Assembly: GCA_913020395.1 (NCBI GenBank)
Contig: CAJWCA010000005.1
Coordinates: 1-37,337, forward strand
From: an uncultured Cellvibrionales bacterium
Lineage (GTDB): Bacteria; Pseudomonadota; Gammaproteobacteria; Pseudomonadales; Cellvibrionaceae
DNA: 37,337 bases
Direction of reading: 5' to 3'
Shown here: in pieces, positions 15,543 through 23,958 of the stretch
How positions within the stretch are numbered: position 1 is the stretch's first letter
Layout of the letters: every line of letters begins with the position of its first letter
Program-made: the position numbers and the translations under genes
The notes under the pieces: model-generated
Told to the model about the DNA's origin: nothing
Seen by the model: the letters and a program-made list of their open reading frames with translations, nothing else
Database searches by the model: none

Positions 15543-15944
15543 ATGATTACCGCCGTCATTGTTGCCAGCTTAATGACCATTACTATGTGGCTTCCCTATC
15601 TTATCGCCAGCACGCTTGTTCGAGGCCAGGCATCAACAATGGCTGGAAATCCCCGCCTTGACGACACACCCATTCCCGACTGGGCCAACCGCTTAAAACA
15701 GGCCCATCAAAATGCGGTGGAAAATCTGCCAGCGTTTATTGGTGTATGTGTGATGGCGCAAATGGCCGACGTGGTAAGCCCCGCAATGATATTAGCGGGT
15801 GTGATCTACAACTATGCCAGGGCAGCTCACTATGTATTGTACGGTTTGTCGGTACCTTTTTTAAGAACAGTGTCTTTCATGGTGAGCTGGTTAGCCACTG
15901 TCTACATTGGTATTTCATCACTCATGATTCTGCTTGCTAACTAA
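15543..15944 (+). CDS. MAPEG family membrane protein
   Basis: A 133-residue inner-membrane protein with four hydrophobic segments (about 2-22, 60-75, 80-100, 112-132). The MAPEG signature is present: RLKQAHQNAVENLPAFIGVCV, followed by YNYARAAHYVLYGLSVPFLRTVSF. The family includes microsomal glutathione transferases and eicosanoid enzymes; bacterial members are mostly uncharacterised. AGGA is nine bases before the ATG. An overlapping ORF at 15431 in another frame is a shadow. Proximity to the GST suggests a shared glutathione-linked role, which is inference. Confidence 0.9.
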   Translation: MITAVIVASLMTITMWLPYLIASTLVRGQASTMAGNPRLDDTPIPDWANRLKQAHQNAVENLPAFIGVCVMAQMADVVSPAMILAGVIYNYARAAHYVLYGLSVPFLRTVSFMVSWLATVYIGISSLMILLAN

Positions 15945-15994
15945 GGGCACGCTCGGCTAAGGTCGAGCCACAGCATGCTGAGACCCACTTCGCT

Positions 15995-16753
15995 TTACCG
16001 CATGACATAGCGACTCAGGATCTCGGCGTATTGCCCGCTCTGCTTCAGATCGATCAGACATTCGTCAATCAGCCGAAGAAACGCTTTTTTGTCTGCAACT
16101 CTGGGTGATTGTTTAGAGAACGTGACATAATAATCGCCACTGCGAATATTGTAATCCAGCACTTTTATTTCTTTGCTGACACCCAGTCGTTTAGCATTCC
16201 AAAGCACGGTATCCCTGGTATTGACATAAACATCGATGCGCCCAGCCAGTAACATTCTCATGAGCGAGTGATTAGAATTACTGACGTGGATATTTTCGTT
16301 TTCCGTCCTTTTTTCCACATAAGACAGAAAATCCGGAGAGTACTTCAAACCCGCGAGATGGCCCAAAGCCAGGGTGTCGAAGTCGTCTATTGCACCAATC
16401 TCAATCGGGGACTTGGACCGTACAATCGGGCGATAACTTGCGGTATAAATAGGTACTTTGCCGTAATAAAGGAACTGATTGCGGCCAGGTCGATGAGAAA
16501 AGATATTGATATCCAGATCACCACTTTGAATACCCTGCCACATCCGCTTGATGGGCAAATGATTAAATTCGTATTTATAACCCGTATTGGGTAAACAGCG
16601 CTCAAGCAACTCCTTTCCAATGCCCGCAGGTTCATCGGTATTACCACTAAAGAAATAGGGTGGCCAATCATTGTCATTGACCCGAACGACTTCTGCACCC
16701 ACTGCCAGCAAAGGCATACAGAGCATCAGTAAAAACAGGGGTAGTCGGGTCAT
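15995..16753 (-). CDS. Periplasmic solute-binding protein, family 3, without a transporter
   Basis: A 252-residue protein with a signal peptide (LPLFLLMLCMPLLAVGA, cut before EVV) and a type-II periplasmic-binding fold: VNDNDWPPYFF near the N-terminus, GIGKELLERCLPNTGY, a first-lobe KRMWQGIQSGDLDINIF and a second-lobe LLAGRIDVYVNTRDTVLWNAK. This resembles HisJ-like amino-acid binding proteins. No permease or ATPase gene is adjacent. Orphan members of this kind are common in marine gammaproteobacteria and may feed sensory proteins instead of an ABC transporter. The ligand is unknown. It converges on the MAPEG gene. Confidence 0.85.
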   Translation of the reverse strand: MTRLPLFLLMLCMPLLAVGAEVVRVNDNDWPPYFFSGNTDEPAGIGKELLERCLPNTGYKYEFNHLPIKRMWQGIQSGDLDINIFSHRPGRNQFLYYGKVPIYTASYRPIVRSKSPIEIGAIDDFDTLALGHLAGLKYSPDFLSYVEKRTENENIHVSNSNHSLMRMLLAGRIDVYVNTRDTVLWNAKRLGVSKEIKVLDYNIRSGDYYVTFSKQSPRVADKKAFLRLIDECLIDLKQSGQYAEILSRYVMR

Positions 16754-16901
16754 AAGGGAGTGAAACCTCTATTTTTGATCTACTAATGTTCGCAAGGCCG
16801 CCACTGTAAGCCGGCTATCTAAAGCAAGTTTGACCAAAATCCTGATGTAATTCAATTATTTCGTGACCTGTCGAAATGAAAAGACCCTTCAATTCCCCCT
16901 C

Positions 16902-16922
16902 AGGCGGCATGGGCTGCCGCCT
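16902..16922. other. Strong hairpin in the 287-base gap upstream of the secreted unknown gene
   Basis: AGGCGGCA and TGCCGCCT form a perfect eight-base stem with a five-base loop, followed on the plus strand by TTTCGC. It lies between two divergent genes, about 120 bases before the ATG at 17041. It could be a leader-RNA structure or a weak terminator. The remainder of the gap (16754-17040) shows nothing else I can support. Confidence 0.35.
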
Positions 16923-17040
16923 TTCGCTGAAAGTGAACTGTAAATCGTAGGCACACCCTCCTTCCGCTCGAGCCTCGCTTTTGCCAGATATTTTACTATT
17001 CTTGGAGAGTTCACCACTCACAGACCAAGGAGTTACTACA

Positions 17041-17574
17041 ATGAAGTCTTTTTCTGCAGTGCCTTACGCTCTGTCTCTGCTCACCGTATTGGGCTTTTCA
17101 CACACGATTTTGGCCGAATCCAACGAGGCCCTGATTGCCAAGGCTCGCTCAGCCGCACCCGCCGCAATCAGTGAAAAGGCCACCATTCTCTACAGAGGCA
17201 ATGTGCTGTTTGAGGGCTCAAACGGCTGGGTGTGCATGCCAGAAACCCTGCCCGACGACAATGCACCGATGTGTAATGACAGTGTATGGATGGAGATGAT
17301 GAAAGCCGTTGCCAGTAAGTCTTCCTTCTCCTCATCGAAGATAGGGCTGTCTTATATGCTGATGGGCGATGGAGGTGTCAGCAATTCAGACCCCTATCAC
17401 GCAGATCACCAAAACGCGAAAGACTTTATCAAAGAGGGACCTCACCTGATGCTGATAGTGCCAAGAGCTCAACTTGAAGGCGTTACCGATGACCCCAGTT
17501 CCGGTGTTCCCTATGTCATGTGGAAAGACACCCCCTACGCCCATATCATGATTCCCATTACTGATAGGGAATAA
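17041..17574 (+). CDS. Secreted conserved protein of unknown function
   Basis: AAGGAG stands nine bases before ATG 17041, so I use this start instead of the track's 16981. The 177-residue product has a signal peptide (AVPYALSLLTVLGFSHTILA). The mature part has WVCMPE...APMCNDSVWMEMMKA, with two cysteines likely disulphide-bonded in the periplasm, then IGLSYMLMGDGGVSNSDPY, GPHLMLIVP and a final PYVMWKDTPYAHIMIP. I recognise the GWxCxP ... YMLxGDxGxSNxDP ... MWKxTPYAHIM pattern from hypothetical secreted proteins of proteobacteria. No function is known to me and no catalytic motif is visible. A terminator for the convergent receptor gene follows. Confidence 0.85.
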   Translation: MKSFSAVPYALSLLTVLGFSHTILAESNEALIAKARSAAPAAISEKATILYRGNVLFEGSNGWVCMPETLPDDNAPMCNDSVWMEMMKAVASKSSFSSSKIGLSYMLMGDGGVSNSDPYHADHQNAKDFIKEGPHLMLIVPRAQLEGVTDDPSSGVPYVMWKDTPYAHIMIPITDRE

Positions 17575-17586
17575 TTTCTCAGGCAT

Positions 17587-17619
17587 AAAAAAGGCGGACA
17601 AATTTTCATTTGTCCGCCT
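17587..17619 (-). terminator. Intrinsic terminator for the TonB receptor/lipoprotein operon
   Basis: AGGCGGACAAAT and ATTTGTCCGCCT form a perfect 12-bp stem with a TTTC loop. Reading on the minus strand it is followed by six T residues, a textbook terminator 24 bases after the receptor stop. It probably also stops the convergent secreted gene. Confidence 0.88.
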
Positions 17620-17642
17620 AAAACAACACTCACTGAGGATGA

Positions 17643-20357
17643 TTAATAGGTGTATTCCACACTAAGCCCTAAAGTCTGCCCTTTTTCCTCTGTGAAGATC
17701 TCCACACCCTGTCGCTCAATAACAACACTTTCATCCATCAAGTTCTGAATTTTAAACTTCAGCGTAAAGTTTTCCGTAGGATAATAAGAGTAGGTCAAGT
17801 CAACAGAGTTAAAGGGTTGTTCAAAGGCATCTGGCGTGCCGTTTCGACCCGCCACATAGAGTCGCTCACCAAATACGTTATAAGACAGAGTCGAAGAATG
17901 TTTGCCATCAACCGAGTCAAAACCCAGCAATAGATTGGCTGAGTAATCTGAGGCTCCTACAAAACCTCGCGCTAAGTTTGTTGGCGCGTCTGCCGCACTA
18001 CCGACAAGCAGTTCGTGCTCCAGAAAAACGAAGTTACCCTGAATAAAGAAAGGCGACAAAACATCGCTAAACTGATCAAGATTCTTCAGGAACTCAAATT
18101 CCAGACCGGTCATTTCACCGCGCTCAGCGTTGAGGATTTCCACCGCCACTTTCGTGCCACCCGCGGCTTTTTCAAACTGTTCAATCGGGTTTACGATATC
18201 TTTTTGAAACAAGGTCAGCGTCAGGTTGTCGCCGCTATCAAAAAACCACTCTGCTCGAACATCGTAGTTGTCGATAGTAGAGGGAACAACATCCGGGTTG
18301 CCAAATACAACCGCTCCGGTCAAGGGTTCGACGTAGCTGGAAGAAGAGATATCCCTCAGGTCGGGCCGTATGGTTGTTTCAGCGAAATTGAATCGGAGCT
18401 GGAAAGTCTCCGCCCAAAAATCGTCGATACTGTAAGTTGCAGAAAATGCCAAATAGGTATCGTCGTCTGTATAGACTGCTTGCTCAAGCTCTTCAACATC
18501 CGTCGAGATTTGACTGGTCATATACGCCAATGGATCCCAAACCAGACCCACCTGCTGGTAATCTTCATAACGTGCACCCAGCGAGAAGCGCAAATTGTCC
18601 GCCCAGAAGACATCCAGCTTGCCAAAGTAGGCATCCACTTTAGACGCAGCGATGTAACTTTCTGAGTTACTGCCAACTACATCCAGTTTAAACCCAAGTG
18701 CGTCGTTATTGAGATTGTCATCCCCATAAATGGTGCTCAAGCTTTCACCCAGAAGAGGGTCACCGCCGGAGATGGTAGACTCAAGAGAAAACTGTAATTG
18801 TTTATAAGTTCTAACCTTTTGCCAGTAGTCAGACCCACCACTGAGTTCCAGGCGAACATTCTCAAAATCAACAGGTAACAGGGCAACAAAACCGCTGCTT
18901 TCCAGTTGATCATCCAGATCAGTGAATCGGTAATTCGCCTTGGTCAAAGCCTTTACGGAAGACGACAAGGCCAATCCGCTTAGAGGGTCAGCAATTGTTT
19001 CTGCTTCAACACTCAACTCACTGGGTATTTCTGTTGTCGCTGTGCTGTCAGAGTAATACCAATCCAGTTTAAGGCCGGTCAGTTTTGACAATACATCCAA
19101 ACCACCAAAGCGCTCACGGGTAAGCTCCCCAAACTCATGGGAACCGTGAAGCTGATTAACTTCCAGCTCACGCTGTTCATAACGCACCTTGATATCGCGA
19201 TCACCCACCCCCTCTGAAAGAGGACGGTTGTCATCCGCGCCAAAAGTATCAACCAAGGCCGTTTTGTCGTCGGTGTTTCGCAGATACAAACTTGTCAATT
19301 CAATGGCGTGTTCGCTGTCAAGGCGAAAGCCCGCCCCCAAATGCCCTGTCATGCTAACGTTGAACGTGGACTCTTTTTCAAATTCAACAAACTCCGTCGG
19401 ATTGGAAAATTTTCTCGAAACAATGTCGACTTTTCTCCAACTCCGATCATAGTTTACACCTGCCAGCACACCAAACTCTGAACCGTTATCAAACTCCCAG
19501 AGATTTCCGGCATTCATTTGCATCGACATCTCGGGCTCGCCAGAATCATCTTCAATTGAAAAGTTCCGATTTAAGCCAGAGGCAATATCCCGATTGATCA
19601 ACGCCGCATCGGCCGCACTCATGCCCCGATTTTCCGGCAAATTTCTAATCCCCTGGATACTGACATCACCACGATAGGTATCCAGGGCATTGGCCAGCTT
19701 TGCGCTCAAACCGCGGGTGCCGTCATCCTCACCCCACTTATCACTCCCGCCTCCTTGGTAACTTAGGAAATCCCCATCTGACACTGTATTCAAGCCTGTA
19801 CCCACTTGAACCGAGAACACCAGGTCGTCGGGAATACCCTTGGTTTTGATATTCACCGTGCCACCACCAAACTGTGAGGGCATATCAGCGGAATAACCTT
19901 TTTGCACCGACAGCGACTGAACAATCGAAGTGGGAAACAAATCCAGGGGTATAACGCTTCTAGACAAATCAGGTGAAGGTACTTCTGCGCCATTCACCAG
20001 AGACTTGGAATAACGTTCACCTAAGCCACGCACAAAAACAAATTTGTCATCAACCGTGGTAACACCCGGCATGCGCCGAAGGGCGTCGGCAACAGTGGAG
20101 TCGCCTGTGCGGCCAATCAGCTCTGCACCGAGAATGTCCATCGACACTTCCGAATCCATACGCTGGGTGATGACATCGGCGGCTGCATCCCGCAGCCTCC
20201 CCTGCACAACCACTTCTTCCATCGTAGCCGTAGGCGGTGCAACAGTGATGTCTGCTGCGCTGACCTGCGCACTCACCACAGCGCTTATCGCCAGAGTCAG
20301 CAAACTGCAGGTAGATATTGTCAATGTGCTGCTTAGTGTGTTCGTCATTTTATTCAT
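17643..20357 (-). CDS. TonB-dependent outer-membrane receptor, paired with a lipoprotein
   Basis: The track start at 20513 lies inside the upstream gene. ATG 20357 (MNKMTNTLSS) gives 904 residues, a proper signal peptide (LLTLAISAVVSAQVSA) and a TonB box (MEEVVVQG). The plug reads DSTVADALRRMPGVTTVDDKFVFVRGLGERYSKSLVNGAEVPSPDLSRSVIPLDLFP and ends QFGGGTVNIKTKG; this RGLGERY subtype is common in Alteromonadales and Sphingomonads. The barrel (about 190-904) has NPDVVPSTIDNYDVRAEWFF and terminates in an aromatic-rich VEYTY. The substrate is unknown. It follows the lipoprotein gene by 19 bases and both end at the terminator at 17587, so they form one operon. An outer-membrane import system with a surface or periplasmic partner is likely. 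Confidence 0.93.
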   Translation of the reverse strand: MNKMTNTLSSTLTISTCSLLTLAISAVVSAQVSAADITVAPPTATMEEVVVQGRLRDAAADVITQRMDSEVSMDILGAELIGRTGDSTVADALRRMPGVTTVDDKFVFVRGLGERYSKSLVNGAEVPSPDLSRSVIPLDLFPTSIVQSLSVQKGYSADMPSQFGGGTVNIKTKGIPDDLVFSVQVGTGLNTVSDGDFLSYQGGGSDKWGEDDGTRGLSAKLANALDTYRGDVSIQGIRNLPENRGMSAADAALINRDIASGLNRNFSIEDDSGEPEMSMQMNAGNLWEFDNGSEFGVLAGVNYDRSWRKVDIVSRKFSNPTEFVEFEKESTFNVSMTGHLGAGFRLDSEHAIELTSLYLRNTDDKTALVDTFGADDNRPLSEGVGDRDIKVRYEQRELEVNQLHGSHEFGELTRERFGGLDVLSKLTGLKLDWYYSDSTATTEIPSELSVEAETIADPLSGLALSSSVKALTKANYRFTDLDDQLESSGFVALLPVDFENVRLELSGGSDYWQKVRTYKQLQFSLESTISGGDPLLGESLSTIYGDDNLNNDALGFKLDVVGSNSESYIAASKVDAYFGKLDVFWADNLRFSLGARYEDYQQVGLVWDPLAYMTSQISTDVEELEQAVYTDDDTYLAFSATYSIDDFWAETFQLRFNFAETTIRPDLRDISSSSYVEPLTGAVVFGNPDVVPSTIDNYDVRAEWFFDSGDNLTLTLFQKDIVNPIEQFEKAAGGTKVAVEILNAERGEMTGLEFEFLKNLDQFSDVLSPFFIQGNFVFLEHELLVGSAADAPTNLARGFVGASDYSANLLLGFDSVDGKHSSTLSYNVFGERLYVAGRNGTPDAFEQPFNSVDLTYSYYPTENFTLKFKIQNLMDESVVIERQGVEIFTEEKGQTLGLSVEYTY

Positions 20358-20376
20358 GATAATTCGCTCGGGCTGT

Positions 20377-22029
20377 TTACTCGAACCACAAACTCTGGTC
20401 GCTATTAGTTTCTTGCAGGCCGAAGGTCCAGCCAGATATCCAATTGTCATCTTCACTGACCGCACCGATGTAACTGCGACCTTCCGTAGGCACAACCGTG
20501 CTGGGGCCACCATTAATCACCATGTCGCCCACGGGCAGCGAATAGAAGCCATTTAGGATTTGAAGATTAGCGTTGGCACTGGCTGTTGGGTCTTCACCCG
20601 CCTCTGCAGTTTGCTGAGTGTCATTGCTGTTGGCATCTAACCAAGCAAGTGTTGACTGACCTTCCAGATCACTGTCAACAAGATCCTGACAAGCCACAAT
20701 AGACTGTTCAAAGATCAGATCTCCGTCCAGTGCTGCCTGCTGCCCTTCGTTATCGATACGAACACAATAGTTGTAATCGTCGTCACCGAGTTTTTCGTCA
20801 CCCGAATAAGCCGTAGTGATCAGCGCGTTCTGAATGGTTGGGAAGTGAGCTTCTCGAATGCGCAATCCCTGACCAGGATCGTGTGTGCCATTCTCTTCAG
20901 CAGAAACAATGCACGTCAGGTTTTTGATCGTAGCAGAGGAGTTCAGGCCCCGTGCGATCATGTCATCAATAAAGGCCTGATCTTTGGAACTGTATGAACC
21001 AATACCATCTGATTCAACACAGCGGTTGCCATCAGTTTCAGATTGAATAACCAGCGCGTAATCAAAGGTACCGATATACCCTTCATCGATATCAATTGAG
21101 TCGTCACGCACATACAGGGCAACATAGTGACTAATGTCGACAGCACCCCCAAACATTTCAACGCCATCGTCGTAAGTAGAGTAGGCCTGAATGTAATCTA
21201 CCTGTGTGCCTGAACCCACCGCGTCAAACGCGATGCCGTTCAATTCGTTGCCCACATCAACCAAGGCACCGGTGTGTTTAACAATGAAGTATTCCAAAGT
21301 ACCGGAGTTATCTGCATCGTTATCGCCACCATAGTTCGTTTGGCCAGCGCCGGCTTTACCTTCCGCAGCAACATGACATTCTGATGCCAGTGCCAGGTCA
21401 ACGCCGCGTGTACCGGTGTAGGAACATTTGTTGGTCACACCAAATCCATTGATGATCATGCCGCCCCACTGGGATACGTCTTCAGCGCCCACGGTGCCAT
21501 CTACGGCATCGCTAACCGATGTGATTGTAATGGGGTTAACCGCTGTACCAACGGCTTCAATTTGTGAACCCCGGTTAATCACGAGGTAGTCATCACTGGA
21601 TTGAAACGCCAAGGTTTGGCCCGCTTCAATTGTGAGTACAGCACCGTCGCCGCCCTGGGTAATTCCCGCTGCGCTCATGTCAGCGTCACTCGTATAGTTT
21701 TGACCCACCACCAAACTTCCCTGAAAAATGTGCACACCGGGAATTGAAGGAATGGTTAGGTCAACCATCAATGGCTGATCCAGATCCACAAAGTTGGTGT
21801 CGTATATGCAGTCGCTTCCGCTAAGGAAACCTACTACCTGGCTGCCATCCATTTCATAGGATGCACAGGGATTATCAGAGTTACTACCGGTATCCGTACC
21901 GTTATTAACAACACTGTTGTCGTCACCAACGCGGTTAGACGGCGCAATGTTAATGTCGCCCCCGCCACCACCACAGGCGCTCAATACGAGCGCCATCACA
22001 CTTACACTGCTTAAGGTCTTAAATTTCAT
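20377..22029 (-). CDS. Lipoprotein with predicted beta-helix repeats, partner of the TonB receptor
   Basis: A 550-residue lipoprotein. The lipobox ALVLSAC (Cys about residue 19) is followed directly by GGGGGD, a glycine stretch frequent in outer-membrane lipoproteins of marine gammaproteobacteria. After a low-complexity linker the protein shows strand-turn repeats: VLTIEAGQTLAFQSSDDYLVINRGSQIEAVGTAVNPITITS, WGGMIINGFG, LEYFIVKHTGA, VDYIQAYSTYDDGVEMFGG, which suggests a right-handed parallel beta-helix or related repeat fold. Cys pairs are spread through it. No catalytic signature is evident. AGGAGG lies 10 bases before the ATG. Its position first in the operon with a TonB receptor suggests surface capture or processing of the receptor's substrate. 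Confidence 0.88.
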   Translation of the reverse strand: MKFKTLSSVSVMALVLSACGGGGGDINIAPSNRVGDDNSVVNNGTDTGSNSDNPCASYEMDGSQVVGFLSGSDCIYDTNFVDLDQPLMVDLTIPSIPGVHIFQGSLVVGQNYTSDADMSAAGITQGGDGAVLTIEAGQTLAFQSSDDYLVINRGSQIEAVGTAVNPITITSVSDAVDGTVGAEDVSQWGGMIINGFGVTNKCSYTGTRGVDLALASECHVAAEGKAGAGQTNYGGDNDADNSGTLEYFIVKHTGALVDVGNELNGIAFDAVGSGTQVDYIQAYSTYDDGVEMFGGAVDISHYVALYVRDDSIDIDEGYIGTFDYALVIQSETDGNRCVESDGIGSYSSKDQAFIDDMIARGLNSSATIKNLTCIVSAEENGTHDPGQGLRIREAHFPTIQNALITTAYSGDEKLGDDDYNYCVRIDNEGQQAALDGDLIFEQSIVACQDLVDSDLEGQSTLAWLDANSNDTQQTAEAGEDPTASANANLQILNGFYSLPVGDMVINGGPSTVVPTEGRSYIGAVSEDDNWISGWTFGLQETNSDQSLWFE

Positions 22030-22214
22030 GGGCTCTCGGCCTCCTGGAACATGTAGGGTTTGTGTATTTGCGAGGAGAATAACGAAGCTTTGTGACAGGT
22101 GTGTAACAGAAATAAGACAGAATTATGACGAGAAGGAGCTCGTATTGTGCGAAGAAAGTGCCGGAAGAGAATGCTTCCAGGATGAAGCGATTGAGTTATT
22201 CCAGGTGATATAAC

Positions 22215-22265
22215 GAAAGAAAAAACGCTAACGAAGCCCTGGAGCTAATTTAAGCTCCAAGGCTT
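22215..22265 (-). terminator. Terminator for the DUF2306-like gene
   Basis: AAGCCCTGGAGCT (22234-22246) and AGCTCCAAGGCTT (22253-22265) pair over 13 positions with one wobble around a six-base loop. On the minus strand a TTTTTTCTTTC tract follows after eight bases. The hairpin begins about 20 bases after the stop at 22287. Confidence 0.6.
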
Positions 22266-22286
22266 GTTAATCAAAAACGACAGCCG

Positions 22287-22781
22287 TTAAACCAGGGCCG
22301 CTGATCTTTTACGCAACCACAGTATTTGCAAGCCCAAGCCAACAACATAGGTCACCAGAAAGGCCAGGTAAAAACCTCTCAACAGAGGGTCTTCAATATC
22401 CGTCACAATAGGCGCATCAACCGGAAGCCGCATTAAACCGTCGGTAATGGCGGGAATCATGTGGAATAAAAAGGTACCGGTAAAACTTGTGGCCTGAAGA
22501 TAGGGCGAAAGCTTGCCAAACACCTGGGTTTTCGCCGCGATGCTACCCACCAACAATGCCAATAACGTGAGAACAGCCAACCCGTGGGCAGCGCCAAAAC
22601 CACCGTGTCGATATATGAACAAAGCCGTGGCCGCCGCAATAAAGGTACACACCAGGTATATTTTTCCGCTGGTCTGATTCAGCTCGATGACAGTGAATTT
22701 AGCCAGCGAATACAGTCCGCTGATGAGTGCTACGATAGCAATACCGGTATGGAACCAACCAAATAAAGAAATTTCGGGCAT
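22287..22781 (-). CDS. DUF2306-like four-helix membrane protein
   Basis: A 164-residue inner-membrane protein with four to five hydrophobic segments (about 10-27, 42-57, 66-84, 97-112, 135-155). It opens FGWFHTGIAIVALISGLYSLAKF and contains YRHGGFGAAHGLAVLTLLALL, with histidines near membrane edges (FHTG, RHGG, AHG, FHM). This is the pattern of the predicted membrane family DUF2306; a haem or metal role for the histidines is possible but unproven. GAGGA lies seven bases before the ATG. It is 161 bases downstream of the NnrU-like gene; the gap carries a perfect palindrome, so it may have its own promoter. Confidence 0.75.
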   Translation of the reverse strand: MPEISLFGWFHTGIAIVALISGLYSLAKFTVIELNQTSGKIYLVCTFIAAATALFIYRHGGFGAAHGLAVLTLLALLVGSIAAKTQVFGKLSPYLQATSFTGTFLFHMIPAITDGLMRLPVDAPIVTDIEDPLLRGFYLAFLVTYVVGLGLQILWLRKRSAALV

Positions 22782-22830
22782 ATCTGTGTCCTCAGGAATT
22801 GTGGTCGAGTATTAAAGTGAGCAGATGATC

Positions 22831-22851
22831 GCACACAATTAAATTGTGTGC
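22831..22851. promoter_or_regulatory. 21-bp perfect palindrome upstream of the DUF2306-like gene
   Basis: GCACACAATT and AATTGTGTGC are exact reverse complements around a single A, ending 49 bases before the ATG at 22781. An AT palindrome (AATTTAAATT, 22852-22861) abuts it. Position and symmetry suit an operator for a dimeric regulator; the adjacent MarR protein uses a different-looking site, so the binder is unknown. Confidence 0.55.
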
Positions 22852-22942
22852 AATTTAAATTTACGGTTAATACTTCAACAGATGAGGAGAAACTCCAGGT
22901 TTGATAATGCCACTCACCGCCTGTTCGCGGTGAAACGAACCG

Positions 22943-23494
22943 CTATCGCAGCGGCATTCCGGTCAGAAAACCATGGAAATAGTAAAGAACGAAAGTCACT
23001 GCCAGCCCAATCGCCACAACGGCAATATCCCAGCGGCGACTGACCGGTGCATGGGTTTTGCCTCGCCCGCCAATGGAGACCAGCACCAGGTCCACAACCG
23101 CAAAGAGCGCAAAGCTGGCAAAAATTATTGTGCTGGCCAGGTCGCCATTGGCCATCAAGTGCGTTCCCCCCCAGAGTGTCAGCCCCAACAACATCGGATG
23201 CCGAACCGCTCGTTTAATATTGTTGGGCAGATCTGCGGCGACCAGTAAAATAAGGGCAAGCGGCATGGTCAATAGCGTGGCTGTTCGCCCCCAGGGGACC
23301 GGCTCCCACAGAGGAACAAACTCTGTCTGACTAAATCCGTAGATGATTAGCCCCAAGCCGACTGCCGAGACAACACTAAACAGTAGCTTGTATTTCTTTT
23401 CCCCATGGCTTTCCAGCAGCCGTGCTTTCAGCGGCGTGGAAGGCACCAGGTGCATAACAAAAAACAGCGCGGTTCCAATAACGAGCAAGGTCAT
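22943..23494 (-). CDS. NnrU family membrane protein
   Basis: A 183-residue inner-membrane protein with about five hydrophobic segments. The NnrU signature is clear: FSVVSAVGLGLIIYGF and the conserved RHPMLLGLTLWGGTHLMANGDLAS. The family is named after a gene near denitrification genes; members resemble isoprenylcysteine methyltransferase-like membrane proteins, and their function is unsettled. No denitrification gene is in this window, so the name implies nothing about nitrate here. GAGGAG precedes the ATG and lies just beyond the MarR stop (gap 14 bases), so the two are co-transcribed and this gene is the likely regulated target. Confidence 0.9.
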   Translation of the reverse strand: MTLLVIGTALFFVMHLVPSTPLKARLLESHGEKKYKLLFSVVSAVGLGLIIYGFSQTEFVPLWEPVPWGRTATLLTMPLALILLVAADLPNNIKRAVRHPMLLGLTLWGGTHLMANGDLASTIIFASFALFAVVDLVLVSIGGRGKTHAPVSRRWDIAVVAIGLAVTFVLYYFHGFLTGMPLR

Positions 23495-23508
23495 GGCGAT
23501 TCTCTCCT

Positions 23509-23958
23509 CTAGGGCTGGCGTTTAAAATTATTGATGATTTGCACAAGCACTTTCGCGGTGACATCCAGGTCTTTTTGGGAAATTCCCTGGGTGATGTCGG
23601 CTTCCAGTGTCTTGAGTAATGTATCCACCTGGGTGATTTTCTCCCCCGGTTTTAGGTGAAGGTAATTCACTCGCTTATCGGTCTGGCTGGCAACTCGTTC
23701 AACCAGCCCCTGGGCCTCGAGCTTGGAGATGGCGACTGACAGTGTCGCTGGCCGCACGGCTAACTTTTCTGCCAGGTCTTTTTGAGTGATGTTTTCCTCT
23801 CCCATCAGCAGCCCTGCAATACGCATTTCTGGATAGGTGATACCAACCGGTGCAAGCCTGGCCTCAATGGCCCGCCCCATCAATCGACCAATCTGACCAA
23901 AACGGCTGAGGAGCAAACGATGGGCTTCCGAAAGGAAATTAGTTGCTGAACTTTTCAT
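23509..23958 (-). CDS. MarR family transcriptional regulator
   Basis: A 149-residue winged-helix regulator: helices SEAHRLLLSRFGQIGRLMGRAIE, then the DNA-binding part ENITQKDLAEKLAVRPATLSVAISKLEAQGLVERVASQTDKRVNYLHL, with the wing residues D-KR as in MarR. A 17-bp perfect palindrome touches the start codon, and the ribosome site (AGG) lies inside it, so the protein probably represses itself and the downstream NnrU-like gene by binding there. MarR proteins usually release DNA when they bind phenolic or electrophilic ligands or when cysteines oxidise. No cysteine is seen in this protein, which argues against thiol sensing. Confidence 0.93.
   Translation of the reverse strand: MKSSATNFLSEAHRLLLSRFGQIGRLMGRAIEARLAPVGITYPEMRIAGLLMGEENITQKDLAEKLAVRPATLSVAISKLEAQGLVERVASQTDKRVNYLHLKPGEKITQVDTLLKTLEADITQGISQKDLDVTAKVLVQIINNFKRQP

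Noticed and set aside
16815-17021. 68-residue minus-strand ORF upstream of the secreted unknown gene
   Set aside because: No ribosome site, no recognisable domain, and it lies over the promoter region and hairpin of the plus-strand gene.
18015-18665. 216-residue plus-strand ORF inside the second TonB receptor
   Set aside because: Antisense shadow of a strongly supported receptor frame; the protein has no family features.
20044-20556. 170-residue plus-strand ORF across the receptor/lipoprotein junction
   Set aside because: Antisense shadow of two real genes.
22914-22933. Hairpin TCACCGC/GCGGTGA after the NnrU-like gene
   Set aside because: Seven-base stem near the stop but no T tract on the minus strand; not called as a terminator.
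22943-23494. NnrU name taken as evidence for denitrification
   Set aside because: No nitrite or nitric oxide reductase genes are in the window; the family is widespread outside denitrifiers.
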